The translations under genes and the position numbers were made by a program. The notes beneath the pieces were generated by a model, which did not search any database, was not told where the DNA came from, and saw only the letters and a list, made by a program, of their open reading frames with translations. Shown one piece after another: positions 1 through 8,536 of a stretch of DNA of 32,390 nt. The stretch comes from Comamonadaceae bacterium. GTDB taxonomy: Bacteria; Pseudomonadota; Gammaproteobacteria; Burkholderiales; Burkholderiaceae_C. Position 1 is the first letter of the stretch; every line of letters begins with the position of its first letter. The stretch lies in NCBI GenBank assembly GCA_003599455.1, contig QZKF01000021.1:1-32390 (forward strand), given 5' to 3'.

Positions 1-616
1 CGCGCGTGTCGCCGCGCTCCATGGGCCGCGTGGGCGGGAACTCGGTGTCGGCCGAGCGGCGCCGCCCGCCCCGCACGGCCGGCGCCATGACCGGCCTGGG
101 CGGTGCGTCCTCGGGGGGCTGGGTGGCGGAGAAGCCGCGGTCGGCCCCGGCGCCCGAGGCCACGGCGGGCGGGTGGTCGGGCGCGGCATGGCGTCCGCTG
201 GCGAGCTTCATGCTGGCGCCCAAGCCCTGCAGCTGCGAGGCCTGGTAGGGCTCGGTGGCGTTGAAGCCGGAGTTACCGCTGCCGCGGCGCCGGGCTGGCG
301 GAGGCCGGGTCGCGCCCACCATCTCGTCGAGCGCCGCGAGCAGGGCCACCAGCTTGACCGGCTTGCGCTGCAGCGGCCAGCCGGTGCCGCCATCCGAGCT
401 GCCGACCAGCATCACCATGCCGGGCAGTTCGGCGTCGCGCACCAGCAGCACGGCCTGGGTGTTGTCGGCGTTGACGACCAGGATCTGGGCGTCCATCACC
501 TCGTCCTGCACCAGGTAGCCGGGCGGGCGGCGAGAGGCCAGCCGGAAGAAGGATTCGAATGTGGACGACTCCGCCTGCGAGAACCCCACCAGTGCCACCG
601 TGTATGCCGCCACCAT
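1..616 (-). CDS. Receiver-like hypothetical protein, C-terminus cut by window edge
   Basis: The reverse strand is open from an ATG at 616 to the left edge (about 205 codons, no stop). The protein begins MVAAYTVALVGFSQ and its first ~110 residues alternate beta-like and helical stretches (AQILVVNADN, MVMLVGSSDG, KPVKLVALLAAL), resembling a degenerate response-regulator receiver fold; no clear phosphoacceptor Asp can be assigned. The rest is low-complexity and rich in Pro, Ala, Arg and Gly. A GGGG stretch lies just upstream of the ATG. Similar two-part proteins are, as I recall, common and uncharacterised in Comamonadaceae. It is divergent from the glutathione peroxidase gene, with about 170 bp between them. 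The function is not known. Confidence 0.65.
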   Translation of the reverse strand, partial: MVAAYTVALVGFSQAESSTFESFFRLASRRPPGYLVQDEVMDAQILVVNADNTQAVLLVRDAELPGMVMLVGSSDGGTGWPLQRKPVKLVALLAALDEMVGATRPPPARRRGSGNSGFNATEPYQASQLQGLGASMKLASGRHAAPDHPPAVASGAGADRGFSATQPPEDAPPRPVMAPAVRGGRRRSADTEFPPTRPMERGDTR

Positions 617-786
617 CGCCCGACCCCAATTGTTATTGAATGTTGCAGGCCAGTATGCCCGTTTTGCGTGCTTTGCTGGAAGATGCCCGACCCCGGCAAA
701 CCCCCGGCCGGTGCGGCTTTTGTCGCAAGTCGGACACGCGAAGCACAATCGGGCACCCAGCATTCCCCCCTTCAGGAGCCCGCCCC

Positions 787-1269
<483 letters not shown>

Positions 1270-1282
1270 TGCGTCGGCCGGG

Positions 1283-2032
1283 TCAGATCCAGCGCAGCAG
1301 CAACCCCGCCACCAGCGGCAGCGCCACCGCGCTGAACAGCGCCGACAGGCCCATGGCCAGGCCTGCGAAAGCGCCCATTTCCTCGCTCACCTGAAACGCC
1401 CGCGCGGTGCCGATGCCGTGCGCCGCGGTGCCCAGCGCGAAGCCGCGCACGATGGGGTCGCGGATGCGCAGCGCGTCGAACAGGAAGCGCGCGCACACCG
1501 CGCCGGTGATGCCGGTGGCCGCCACCAGCACGGCGGTCAGCGAGGGGATGCCACCGATCTTCTCGGCGATGCCCATGGCCACCGGGCTGGTGACCGACTT
1601 TGGCGCGAGCGAGGCCAGCGTGGCCTTGCTCGCACCGAGCGCCCAGCCCAGGCCGATCGCGGTGACGGTGGCCGCCAGCGTGCCCACCACCAGACCGCCC
1701 AGCAGCGGCAGCCACAGGCGCTTGAGGCGCGCCAGCTGCTCGAACAGCGGCACCGACAGCGCCACCGTGGCCGGCCCGAGCAGGAAGTGCACGAACTGCG
1801 CGCCCTCGAAATACGTGGCGTAGGGCGTGCCGGTGGCCCAGAGCAGCGTGGCCAGCACGAGCACCGCGATCGCCACCGGGTTGGCCAGCGGGTTGAAGCC
1901 GCTGCGCTGGTAGAGCAGGAAGGCGCCGTGGTAGACCAGCAGCGTCAGGGTCAGGCCCAGCAGCGGCGTGGCCGCGAGGTAGACCCAGATGTCGGCGAGC
2001 GAGCCGGGCAGCGGTGTGGCGGCGGGGTTCAT
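1283..2032 (-). CDS. lrgB: LrgB/CidB family membrane protein, candidate glycolate transporter subunit
   Basis: A 249-residue hydrophobic protein with the LrgB family pattern: repeated membrane segments and the conserved stretches SVTSPVAMGIAEKIGG, GFALGTAAHGIGTARA and a C-terminal LFSAVALPLVAGLLLRW. The start ATG at 2032 overlaps the lrgA stop by ATGA, which implies translational coupling. The frame is open far upstream, but that part is antisense to lrgA. LrgB proteins were first linked to murein hydrolase control; the plant homologue PLGG1 (an LrgA-LrgB fusion) exports glycolate and glycerate from plastids. Position directly after glcE and glcF makes glycolate or a related 2-hydroxyacid the likely substrate here (inference). 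Confidence 0.92.
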   Translation of the reverse strand: MNPAATPLPGSLADIWVYLAATPLLGLTLTLLVYHGAFLLYQRSGFNPLANPVAIAVLVLATLLWATGTPYATYFEGAQFVHFLLGPATVALSVPLFEQLARLKRLWLPLLGGLVVGTLAATVTAIGLGWALGASKATLASLAPKSVTSPVAMGIAEKIGGIPSLTAVLVAATGITGAVCARFLFDALRIRDPIVRGFALGTAAHGIGTARAFQVSEEMGAFAGLAMGLSALFSAVALPLVAGLLLRWI

Positions 2033-2373
2033 CGCCCGGTCCGCTTCATCAGCCAGGCCATGGTGAGCGCGGCGCTGGCCAGGCCCACCAGCGTGCTCAC
2101 GACCAGCGCCACACCGATCGCCAGCGCTTCGTCGCCCAGGCGCTGCAGGTGCAGCATGACACCCACGCCGGCCGGCACGAACAGCAGCGAGAGGTGCTGC
2201 AGCAGGGTCTGTGCCGTGGGCTTGACGGCCCCCAGCACCGAGGGCCGCAGCACCAGCGTGAGCAGTAGCAGCGCCAGCCCCACCACCGGGCCGGGCGCCG
2301 GCACGGCCAGCGCCAGCACCAGCGCTTCGCCGAGCAGTTGAAAGACGAGCAGCGTGGCCAGGGCGGGGATCAT
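2029..2373 (-). CDS. lrgA: CidA/LrgA family membrane protein
   Basis: A 114-residue protein with about four membrane segments and the family signature VPAPGPVVGLALLLLTL near residues 24-40, followed by LLFVPAGVGVM. It is the partner of the LrgB protein, to which it is coupled by a 4-bp overlap. It starts only 26 bp after the glcF stop codon on the same strand, so it probably belongs to the glc transcript. Family members are described as holin-like modulators of murein hydrolases, but the plant fused homologue works as a glycolate/glycerate transporter, which fits this neighbourhood better. The lrgA/cidA naming is by family only. Confidence 0.9.
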   Translation of the reverse strand: MIPALATLLVFQLLGEALVLALAVPAPGPVVGLALLLLTLVLRPSVLGAVKPTAQTLLQHLSLLFVPAGVGVMLHLQRLGDEALAIGVALVVSTLVGLASAALTMAWLMKRTGR

Positions 2374-2399
2374 GCGCGCAGCTTAACGCGCCCCCGGGC

Positions 2400-3632
2400 T
2401 CAGGCGCCGAGCGCCTCGTCGAGCAGCTCGACCCAGTGGCGCACCGGCGTCGCGGTGCCGCTCTGCAGGTGGGTGATGCAGCCGATGTTGGCGCTGGCAA
2501 TCACCGCCGGTTGCAGCTCGCCCAGGTGGCCGAGCTTGCGGTCGCGCAGGGTGTGGGCGATGTCGGGGTTGAGCACCGAGTAGGTGCCGGCCGAGCCGCA
2601 GCACAGGTGGGCTTCGTTGTTCGCCACCTGCACGGTGAACCCGAGCGCGGCCAGGTGCTGCTCCACGCCGCCCTTGAGCTGCTGGCCGTGCTGCAGCGTG
2701 CACGGCGGGTGGAACGCGATCACGCGCGACGCATCGGGCGCCTGCCTGAGCAGCGGCCGAAGCACGGGTACCAGGGAAGGCAGCAGCTCGCTAAGGTCGC
2801 GCGTGAGTTCGCTCACGCGCGCGGCTTTCGCCGCGTAAACCGGGTCGTCGTTCAGGATGTGGCCGTATTCCTTCACCGTCACACCGCAGCCCGAGGCGTT
2901 CATCACGATGGCCTCGACACCACCTTCGATCAGCGGCCACCAGGCGTCGATGTTGGCGCGCATCTGGGCCTTGCCGCCGTGCTGGTCGTTCAGGTGGAAC
3001 TTCACCGCACCGCAGCAGCCTGCCTCGGGCGCGAGCACGCCCTGGATGCCGGCGGCGTCGAGCACGCGCGCGGTGGCGGCGTGGATGCTGGGCATCATGG
3101 CCGGTTGCACGCAACCGGCGAGCAGCAGCACGCGGCGCGCATGCGTGCGCGTGGGCAGCGCACCGGCGGCGCGCGGTGCCGGCACCTTGTCCTTCAACAC
3201 ACCGGGCAGCAAGGGGCGCACCAGCTGGCCGAGCTTCATCGCGGGCGCGAACAGCGGCGAGGTCAGGCCTTCCTTGAGCAACCAGCGCAGCGCCCGTTCG
3301 CCCGCCGGGCGCGGCACTTTTTCGTCGACGATCTGGCGGCCGATGTCGACCAGGTGGCCGTAGTCCACGCCGCTGGGGCAGGTGCTTTCGCAGTTGCGGC
3401 AGGTGAGGCAGCGGTCCAGGTGCAGCTGCGTCTTGCGCGTGGGCGCGGCGCCTTCGAGCACCTGTTTCATCAGGTAGATGCGCCCGCGCGGACCGTCGAG
3501 CTCGTCGCCGAGCAGCTGGTAGGTCGGGCAGGTGGCGGTGCAGAAGCCGCAGTGCACGCACTTGCGCAGGATGGCCTCGGCCGCGCGGCCATCGGCGCGC
3601 TGCTGGTATTCGGGGGAGAGCTGGGTTTGCAT
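2400..3632 (-). CDS. glcF: Glycolate oxidase iron-sulfur subunit GlcF
   Basis: A 410-residue iron-sulfur subunit of glycolate oxidase, which passes electrons from glycolate oxidation toward the respiratory chain. Two 4Fe-4S motifs of the CxxCxxCxxxCP type are visible at Cys25/28/31/35 (KCVHCGFCTATCP) and Cys75/78/81/85 (RCLTCRNCESTCP). Two CCG motifs follow at about 206-208 (AGCCGA) and 344-346 (LCCGSAG), typical of heterodisulfide reductase-like and GlcF proteins. The start at 3632 (MQTQLSPEYQ) matches the usual N-terminus; an upstream in-frame extension would overlap glcE. It lies 20 bp after glcE and 26 bp before lrgA, all on the minus strand. Confidence 0.96.
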   Translation of the reverse strand: MQTQLSPEYQQRADGRAAEAILRKCVHCGFCTATCPTYQLLGDELDGPRGRIYLMKQVLEGAAPTRKTQLHLDRCLTCRNCESTCPSGVDYGHLVDIGRQIVDEKVPRPAGERALRWLLKEGLTSPLFAPAMKLGQLVRPLLPGVLKDKVPAPRAAGALPTRTHARRVLLLAGCVQPAMMPSIHAATARVLDAAGIQGVLAPEAGCCGAVKFHLNDQHGGKAQMRANIDAWWPLIEGGVEAIVMNASGCGVTVKEYGHILNDDPVYAAKAARVSELTRDLSELLPSLVPVLRPLLRQAPDASRVIAFHPPCTLQHGQQLKGGVEQHLAALGFTVQVANNEAHLCCGSAGTYSVLNPDIAHTLRDRKLGHLGELQPAVIASANIGCITHLQSGTATPVRHWVELLDEALGA

Positions 3633-3652
3633 GGTGCGTGGAGCCGGGCAGG

Positions 3653-4777
3653 TCAGCCCATGCGGCCGGGATTGAAGATGCCCGCCGGATCGCACTCGGC
3701 GCGCAGACGCCGGGTGATGGCGTCAATGGCCGGGCTGCTGCGATCGAAGCGCGGCACGCCGGGCGCGCCGTCGGCACCCGCGCGGAACAGGGTGGCGTGG
3801 CCGTTCACCGCGGCGGTGGCGGCGCGGATCTCGCCGGCGGCGCCCGCGGGCGCCCACAGCCAGCGCTGCGCGCCCTGCCACTCGATGAGCTGCGCCCAGG
3901 GCAGGGCCAGCACCGGCGCGGTCTGCGGCACCGACAGGCGCCACAGGCAGAGGTCGGGCGCGGGCGCGTTGAAGAAAGGCAGGCGCTGGTCGCGGCAGTC
4001 GGCCCAGTCGGGCCCGGCCTGCGCGTTGTCCATGCGCGTGCCGCCGGCCTCGCGCACCAGGCGCTCGCAGGCCGACTCCACCGCCGCCACCGCGCCGCGC
4101 AGGCGCACGAACAGCAGCTCGGGGGCCGTGGGCTGGGTGTCGTCCTTCACCCAGCAGCTGGCGTTGATCGGCAGCGGCTGGCCACCCCAGCGGTGCAACT
4201 GCTCCAGCGCCTCGTGCGGGCCGCGCTCGAACACCAGCGTGGCCTCGGCCGGCGCCACGGGCAGCACCTTGAGGCTCACCTCGGTGATCAGGCCCAGCGT
4301 GCCCAGGGAGCCGGCGAGCGAGCGGCTGAGGTCGTAGCCGGCCACGTTCTTCATGACCTGGCCGCCGAAGGTGAGGTGCTCGCCGCGGCCATTGATGAAG
4401 CGCGCGCCAAGCACGTGGTCGCGCACCGAACCGGCGCTGGCGCGCGCCGGGCCGCTCAGGCCGGCGGCCACCATGCCGCCCACGGTGCCACCCGGCGCGA
4501 AGTGCGGCGGTTCGAAAGGAAAGCACTGGCCGCGTTCGGCCAGCACGGCTTCCAGCTCGGCCAGCGCGGTGCCCGCGCGCACGGTGACCACCAGCTCGGT
4601 GGGTTCGTAGCTCACGATGCCCGACCAGCCGGTGGTGGACAGCGCCGCGCCCGCGACGGGTTCGCCGAGGAACGCCTTGGTGTCGCCGCCGGCGATGCGC
4701 AGCGGCGTGCGCGCGGCGGCCGCGGCGCGGACCCGGTCGATCAACTCACCGGGGTGCTCGGGGGGCGTGGAAGACAT
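3653..4777 (-). CDS. glcE: Glycolate oxidase FAD-binding subunit GlcE
   Basis: A 374-residue FAD-binding subunit of glycolate oxidase. It carries the FAD-binding PCMH-type pattern: RIAGGDTKAFLG near residues 27-38, FAPGGTVGGMVAAGLSGP near 93-110, then GSVRDHVLGA and VAGYDLSRSLAGSLGTLGLI. Length and motifs match intact GlcE. It is the first gene of a minus-strand run glcE-glcF-lrgA-lrgB. The catalytic GlcD subunit, which often precedes glcE, is not here: the next upstream gene is an unrelated small secreted protein 105 bp away, so glcD must lie elsewhere in the genome or be missing. Confidence 0.95.
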   Translation of the reverse strand: MSSTPPEHPGELIDRVRAAAAARTPLRIAGGDTKAFLGEPVAGAALSTTGWSGIVSYEPTELVVTVRAGTALAELEAVLAERGQCFPFEPPHFAPGGTVGGMVAAGLSGPARASAGSVRDHVLGARFINGRGEHLTFGGQVMKNVAGYDLSRSLAGSLGTLGLITEVSLKVLPVAPAEATLVFERGPHEALEQLHRWGGQPLPINASCWVKDDTQPTAPELLFVRLRGAVAAVESACERLVREAGGTRMDNAQAGPDWADCRDQRLPFFNAPAPDLCLWRLSVPQTAPVLALPWAQLIEWQGAQRWLWAPAGAAGEIRAATAAVNGHATLFRAGADGAPGVPRFDRSSPAIDAITRRLRAECDPAGIFNPGRMG

Positions 4778-4882
4778 GGCAGCGATGGTAGCCGCCGGAC
4801 CTGTCGCCGACTTTGAATTTTCTGCACGCCCGGCTGCAATCGCGGCGGGGGCAGCGACCCGCGCTGCGGCGGAGCGTGGGGG

Positions 4883-5101
4883 CTAGCGTGTAAAACCAGC
4901 ACACATGCCGGCGTTGGGCCGGCCCTTGCACTCGCGCTTGAGCCGCTTCTCGCGCGCCGCCGGGCTTTCCTCGGACGGCGCCTTGTGGAACTTGACGCTG
5001 GTGGGGGGTTTGCGCGGGGCGGGATCGGCGGCGTGCAGCGGGGCCGCCAGACAAGCGAGCGCGGTGAAGAAGAAGGCGAGACGCAAACGGGCCTGGGACA
5101 T
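4883..5101 (-). CDS. Small secreted hypothetical protein
   Basis: A 72-residue protein with a clear signal peptide (MSQARLRL, a hydrophobic core, probable cleavage after LHA near residue 24). The mature part is short, basic and proline-rich with two Cys near the C-terminus (RECKGRPNAGMCAGFTR), which could form a disulfide in the periplasm. The ATG at 5101 is chosen over the one 15 bases upstream because AGGAGG lies six bases before it and the longer version would start inside this ribosome site. It is on the same strand as glcE, 105 bp upstream of it. The function is not recognised; similar mini-proteins are common and uncharacterised in Burkholderiales. Confidence 0.7.
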   Translation of the reverse strand: MSQARLRLAFFFTALACLAAPLHAADPAPRKPPTSVKFHKAPSEESPAAREKRLKRECKGRPNAGMCAGFTR

Positions 5102-5160
5102 GGTTTCCTCCTGCATGTTGTGGTGTCCTGCCGCGCATCATAAGCACCCCCGCCCCCATG

Positions 5161-5194
5161 AAAAAACCCGCGTGCCTTGCGGCAACGCGGGTTC
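5161..5194 (-). terminator. Rho-independent terminator downstream of amtB
   Basis: Read on the minus strand, an inverted repeat with arms of AACCCGCGTTGCC type (one bulged base) and a 4-base loop is followed directly by a run of six T. It lies 86 bp after the amtB stop codon and before the small secreted gene, so it probably ends the glnK-amtB transcript. Confidence 0.8.
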
Positions 5195-5279
5195 AACATC
5201 CTCGGGAGACTCGGTGTCTGCGTGGCGGCTTCGGTCTAAGGGAGGAACGAAGCGCGCCGCGCGAACGGGAACCCGGGAC

Positions 5280-6836
5280 TCAGCGGTTGTAGGCAGTCTC
5301 GCCGTGGGACGAGATGTCCAGGCCTTCGCGTTCCTGCTCTTCGGTCACACGCAGGCCGATCATCAGGTCGACCACCTTGAAGGCGATCACGGACACCACG
5401 CCCGACCACACGATGGTGATCAGCACGGCCTTGGCTTGCGTCCAGACCTGGCCTGCGATGGTGTAGGCGTCGGGAGCGACCATGGCCACGGTGGTCCAGT
5501 CGGCCACCAGGCTCGGGCCACCCAGGTTGGGCGAGTTGAACACGCCGGTCATCAGGGCACCCACGATGCCGCCCACGCCGTGCACGCCGAACACGTCGAG
5601 CGAGTCGTCCGCGCCGAGCAGCTTCTTCAGGCCGTTCACACCCCACAGGCAGGCGAAGCCGGCGACCACGCCGATGATCATCGCGCCGCCCACGCCGACG
5701 TTGCCGGCGGCGGGGGTGATGGCGACCAGACCCGCGACGGCACCGGAGGCGGCACCCAGCATGGAGGCCTTGCCCTTGCCCAGCGACTCACCCAGGCACC
5801 AGGCCAGCACGGCGGCGGCGGTGGCGATCAGGGTGTTGATGAAGGCCAGGGCGGCGAAGCCGTTGGCTTCCAGGGCGGAGCCGGCGTTGAAGCCGAACCA
5901 GCCGACCCACAGCATCGAGGCACCGACCATGGTCAGCGTCAGGCTGTGCGGGGCCATCGATTCCTTGCCGTAGCCGATGCGCTTGCCCACCATGTAGGCA
6001 CCCACCAGGCCAGCGACGGCGGCGTTGATGTGCACCACGGTACCGCCGGCGAAGTCCAGCGCACCCATCTGCCAGATGTAACCCGCCTTGGCGTTCAGGC
6101 CATCCACCAGGTCGGCGGAGGCATAAGCGTCGGGGCCCATCCAGAACCACACCATGTGGGCGATCGGGGCGTAGCTGAAGGTGAACCAGATGGCGGTGAA
6201 CAGCAGCACGGCCGAGAACTTCATGCGCTCGGCGAAGGCGCCCACGATCAGCGCGCAGGTGATGCCGGCGAAGGTGGCCTGGAAGGCGGCGAACACGAGT
6301 TCGGGGATCACGACACCCTTGCTGAAGGTGGCCGCGGGCGTGAAGGTGCCGGCGACGTTGTCCCAGGTGCCCGCGAGGAACAGCCGGTCCAGTCCGCCGA
6401 AGAAGGCGTTGCCCTCGGTGAAGGCCAGGCTGTAGCCATAGATGCCCCACAGCACGACGACCATGGAGAACACCACCATCACCTGCATCAGCACCGACAG
6501 CATGTTCTTGCTGCGGACCAGGCCGCCGTAGAACAGCGCCAGGCCGGGAATCGCCATGAAGACGACGAGCAAGGTGCACACCATCATCCAGGCGGTGTCG
6601 CCCTTGTTGGGAACGGGTGCGGGCGCTGCCTCGGCGGCGGCGGGTGCCGCGGCTTCAGCGGCGGCAGGCGCAGCTGCTGGCGCGGCAGCGGGTGCCGCGG
6701 CGGCATCGGCCGGTGCTGCTGCGGCCGGTGCTGCAGCAGCAGGCGCTTCAGCGGGGGCAGCGGTTTGAGCGATGGCGTTCAGGCCGCCAAAAGCCAGGCC
6801 CACGCCCAGGAACAGGGTTGCAATGAGTTTTTTCAT
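5280..6836 (-). CDS. amtB: Ammonium transporter AmtB with Ala-rich N-terminal extension
   Basis: A 518-residue ammonium channel of the Amt family in the inner membrane. A signal peptide (residues 1 to about 23) is followed by a ~50-residue Ala/Pro linker, and the channel starts at about residue 78 with GDTAWMMVCTLLVVF. The Amt signature GLALFYGGLVRSKN is near 98-111; the pore twin histidines are His269 (GGTVVHINAAVAG) and His419 (DVFGVHGVGG). It lies 31 bp after glnK on the same strand, the classic glnK-amtB pair in which GlnK blocks the channel when nitrogen is ample. Expression should follow the sigma-54 promoter upstream of glnK. The long Ala-rich linker is typical of many Burkholderiales homologues but its role is unknown. 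Confidence 0.97.
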   Translation of the reverse strand: MKKLIATLFLGVGLAFGGLNAIAQTAAPAEAPAAAAPAAAAPADAAAAPAAAPAAAPAAAEAAAPAAAEAAPAPVPNKGDTAWMMVCTLLVVFMAIPGLALFYGGLVRSKNMLSVLMQVMVVFSMVVVLWGIYGYSLAFTEGNAFFGGLDRLFLAGTWDNVAGTFTPAATFSKGVVIPELVFAAFQATFAGITCALIVGAFAERMKFSAVLLFTAIWFTFSYAPIAHMVWFWMGPDAYASADLVDGLNAKAGYIWQMGALDFAGGTVVHINAAVAGLVGAYMVGKRIGYGKESMAPHSLTLTMVGASMLWVGWFGFNAGSALEANGFAALAFINTLIATAAAVLAWCLGESLGKGKASMLGAASGAVAGLVAITPAAGNVGVGGAMIIGVVAGFACLWGVNGLKKLLGADDSLDVFGVHGVGGIVGALMTGVFNSPNLGGPSLVADWTTVAMVAPDAYTIAGQVWTQAKAVLITIVWSGVVSVIAFKVVDLMIGLRVTEEQEREGLDISSHGETAYNR

Positions 6837-6867
6837 GTCCGTGATCTTTCTTGTTCAGGGGCGGCGA

Positions 6868-7221
<354 letters not shown>

Positions 7222-7319
7222 CTAGAACGGAAGGGTGCTCAGACCGGAGGGCCGACACCGCGGTTTGCGGAGGGAACCGTGGAACTCCACGGCCCGGATT
7301 CAATCGCTTACATCCCCAA

Positions 7320-7334
7320 GCACGGACCATGCCA
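7320..7334 (-). promoter_or_regulatory. Sigma-54 (-24/-12) promoter of glnK-amtB
   Basis: The minus strand reads TGGCATGGTCCGTGC, close to the sigma-54 consensus TGGCAC-N5-TTGC, with the invariant GG and GC at the correct 10-bp spacing. The predicted start of transcription is near 7308, leaving a ~100-base leader before the glnK ATG at 7206. Sigma-54 control of glnK-amtB is established in many proteobacteria. Confidence 0.8.
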
Positions 7335-7440
7335 GAGGCGGCAGCCCCTACCCCCTGGGGTTCCCCCTCTTGAGCGCCACTACAGTCGTCCCGGGGCGGT
7401 CGGGTACCGGCGGCAGGCGCCCGCCACACCAAAGACGTGC

Positions 7441-7455
7441 GCACCAATCAAGTGC
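7441..7455. promoter_or_regulatory. Candidate NtrC binding site
   Basis: GCACCAATCAAGTGC has the GCAC-N7-GTGC layout of NtrC enhancer sites. It lies about 107 bp upstream of the -24 element, a usual distance for a sigma-54 activator. Only one such site is clear, so the call rests on pattern and position. Confidence 0.55.
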
Positions 7456-7523
7456 GTCGCAATCTTCGGCATCACAACCCGCTTGTGGGCCCGAAGATGC
7501 ACCGAAAAGGGGAGTAAATCAAG

Positions 7524-7754
7524 ATGGGTCTCGCTTTGGTGCACAGCCGTGCCCTGCTCGGCCTGGACGCGCGGCCTGTCTGCGTGGAAGTCCACCTGGC
7601 CAACGGCCTGCCCAGCTTCACCCTGGTGGGCCTGGCCGACACCGAAGTGAAGGAGGCGCGCGAGCGCGTGCGCTCCGCCATTGCCAATGCCGGGCTGGAA
7701 TTCCCGTCCAACAAGCGCATCCAATGTAGTCAAGCGATTTTTGTCAGGTTTTGA
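7524..7754 (+). pseudogene. comM: comM (Mg-chelatase-like AAA ATPase), truncated 5' fragment
   Basis: The first ~66 codons are a clear ComM/YifB N-terminus: [39 protein letters not shown] and [17 protein letters not shown]. Family members then continue with TVNLAPADLPK and run to about 500 residues as a hexameric helicase that promotes branch migration during natural transformation. Here, after the ATC codon ending at 7721, the frame reads unrelated residues ([10 protein letters not shown]) and stops at 7754. The Walker motifs and the rest of the protein are missing from the window, so ComM function is lost unless a second copy exists. comM is a known integration target for AbaR-type islands in Acinetobacter; here too it marks the left edge of accessory DNA. 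Confidence 0.88.
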
Positions 7755-8137
7755 ACAGGGTAGTCCGACCATTACTCCACGAAGCTGTCAATGGTCGCTT
7801 TTTGGTGATGACGCTACTTTTTTCGGTCGTCGGGTCCAAGTCCGAGAGCACGCTCTTGTAGGGCGCATCAGTGAAGGACAGCCGCCGCTCCGCGCAAAAG
7901 TCACGAAGGCGGCAAGCAACTTGCACGGGCATCTGAAGAGGTGCAGCCTGCGCGGCTCTCGTCAATGATGTGTAACTGCTGTGAGTCAGGCACTGCTTCT
8001 CGCACTACTCTTGATTGGCAGGTAAGAAGTTGCCTGTCGCTCGGCAATCTCCAACAAGTTGTTGAGTTGCAATAGGTTGTTGCCACCGAGGCGGTGCCCA
8101 GGATTTACTGACCTGCCGGGTCACTCAATGTGACAAC
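7722..8137. other. Left end of accessory island, no convincing gene
   Basis: The 416 bases after the comM break have visibly lower GC and no gene that I trust. Shortly after the break lies TGTAGTC (7725-7731), followed by T-rich near-repeats: GCGATTTTTGTCAGG (about 7733), GGTCGCTTTTTGGTGATG (about 7793) and CGCTACTTTTTTCGGTCG (about 7813). These could be transposase-binding repeats at an element end, but this is only a pattern-based suggestion. A 73-codon minus-strand ORF at 7744-7965 lacks recognisable homology. Confidence 0.4.
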
Positions 8138-8422
8138 TTAGCGGGCAAGCCGGCGCGACCGTACTACTTCCTTACGATATCGCAGCGTTAATGCTTGCAC
8201 CAGTTCAACGACGTCTACCTCAAGCCCATTCGCTAGCCGAAAAAGCACGGCAAGTGAGGGCTGGGTCTCAGCGAGCTCAAGACGAGCCACAAAAGAGCGA
8301 TGTACTCCCGCCCGATGGGCGAGTTCTTCCTGACTGATTTTTATGCTGGCGCGGCGTGACTTGATCTCTGCCGCAGCAGCAAGGAGGACCGGTAAGTCCT
8401 GAGGTTTTCGCATTCCCCGCAC
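8138..8422 (-). CDS. XRE-family helix-turn-helix regulator
   Basis: A small protein of 94 residues (91 if the ATG at 8413 is used) that is essentially one XRE/Cro-type HTH: IKISQEELAHRAGVHRSFVARLE is the helix-turn-helix, followed by SLAVLFRLANGLEVDVVELVQ, the usual last helices. It probably binds DNA as a dimer. The start is uncertain: GTG at 8422 has no good ribosome site, and ATG at 8413 has GGGGA directly abutting it. A 14-bp palindrome at 8443-8456 lies just upstream and may be its own operator. It stands alone and is divergent from the hypothetical gene at 8537. No toxin or phage partner is seen. Confidence 0.8.
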   Translation of the reverse strand: MRGMRKPQDLPVLLAAAAEIKSRRASIKISQEELAHRAGVHRSFVARLELAETQPSLAVLFRLANGLEVDVVELVQALTLRYRKEVVRSRRLAR

Positions 8423-8442
8423 TATGTGCAGGATGGCTCATC

Positions 8443-8456
8443 TATGCACCTGCATA
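8443..8456. promoter_or_regulatory. Palindrome, candidate operator of the adjacent XRE gene
   Basis: TATGCACCTGCATA has perfect 6-bp arms around CC and lies 21 bp upstream of the GTG start of the XRE gene, in the divergent spacer before 8537. Autoregulation is inferred from position only. Confidence 0.4.
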
Positions 8457-8536
8457 TATGGTACAAATTGATGCTCGTCGCGCCGATCGACTGCATTTCC
8501 ACAAGTAAGACCCTCGGCACTACCTAGGGGAAGCCA

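Noticed and set aside
2436..4337. A 633-codon plus-strand open frame
   Set aside because: It is antisense to glcF and glcE, Arg/Ala/Gly/His-rich, and a by-product of high-GC codon bias.
7744..7965. A 73-codon minus-strand frame at the island edge
   Set aside because: It has no ribosome site and no recognisable family; a transposase remnant was considered but not supported.
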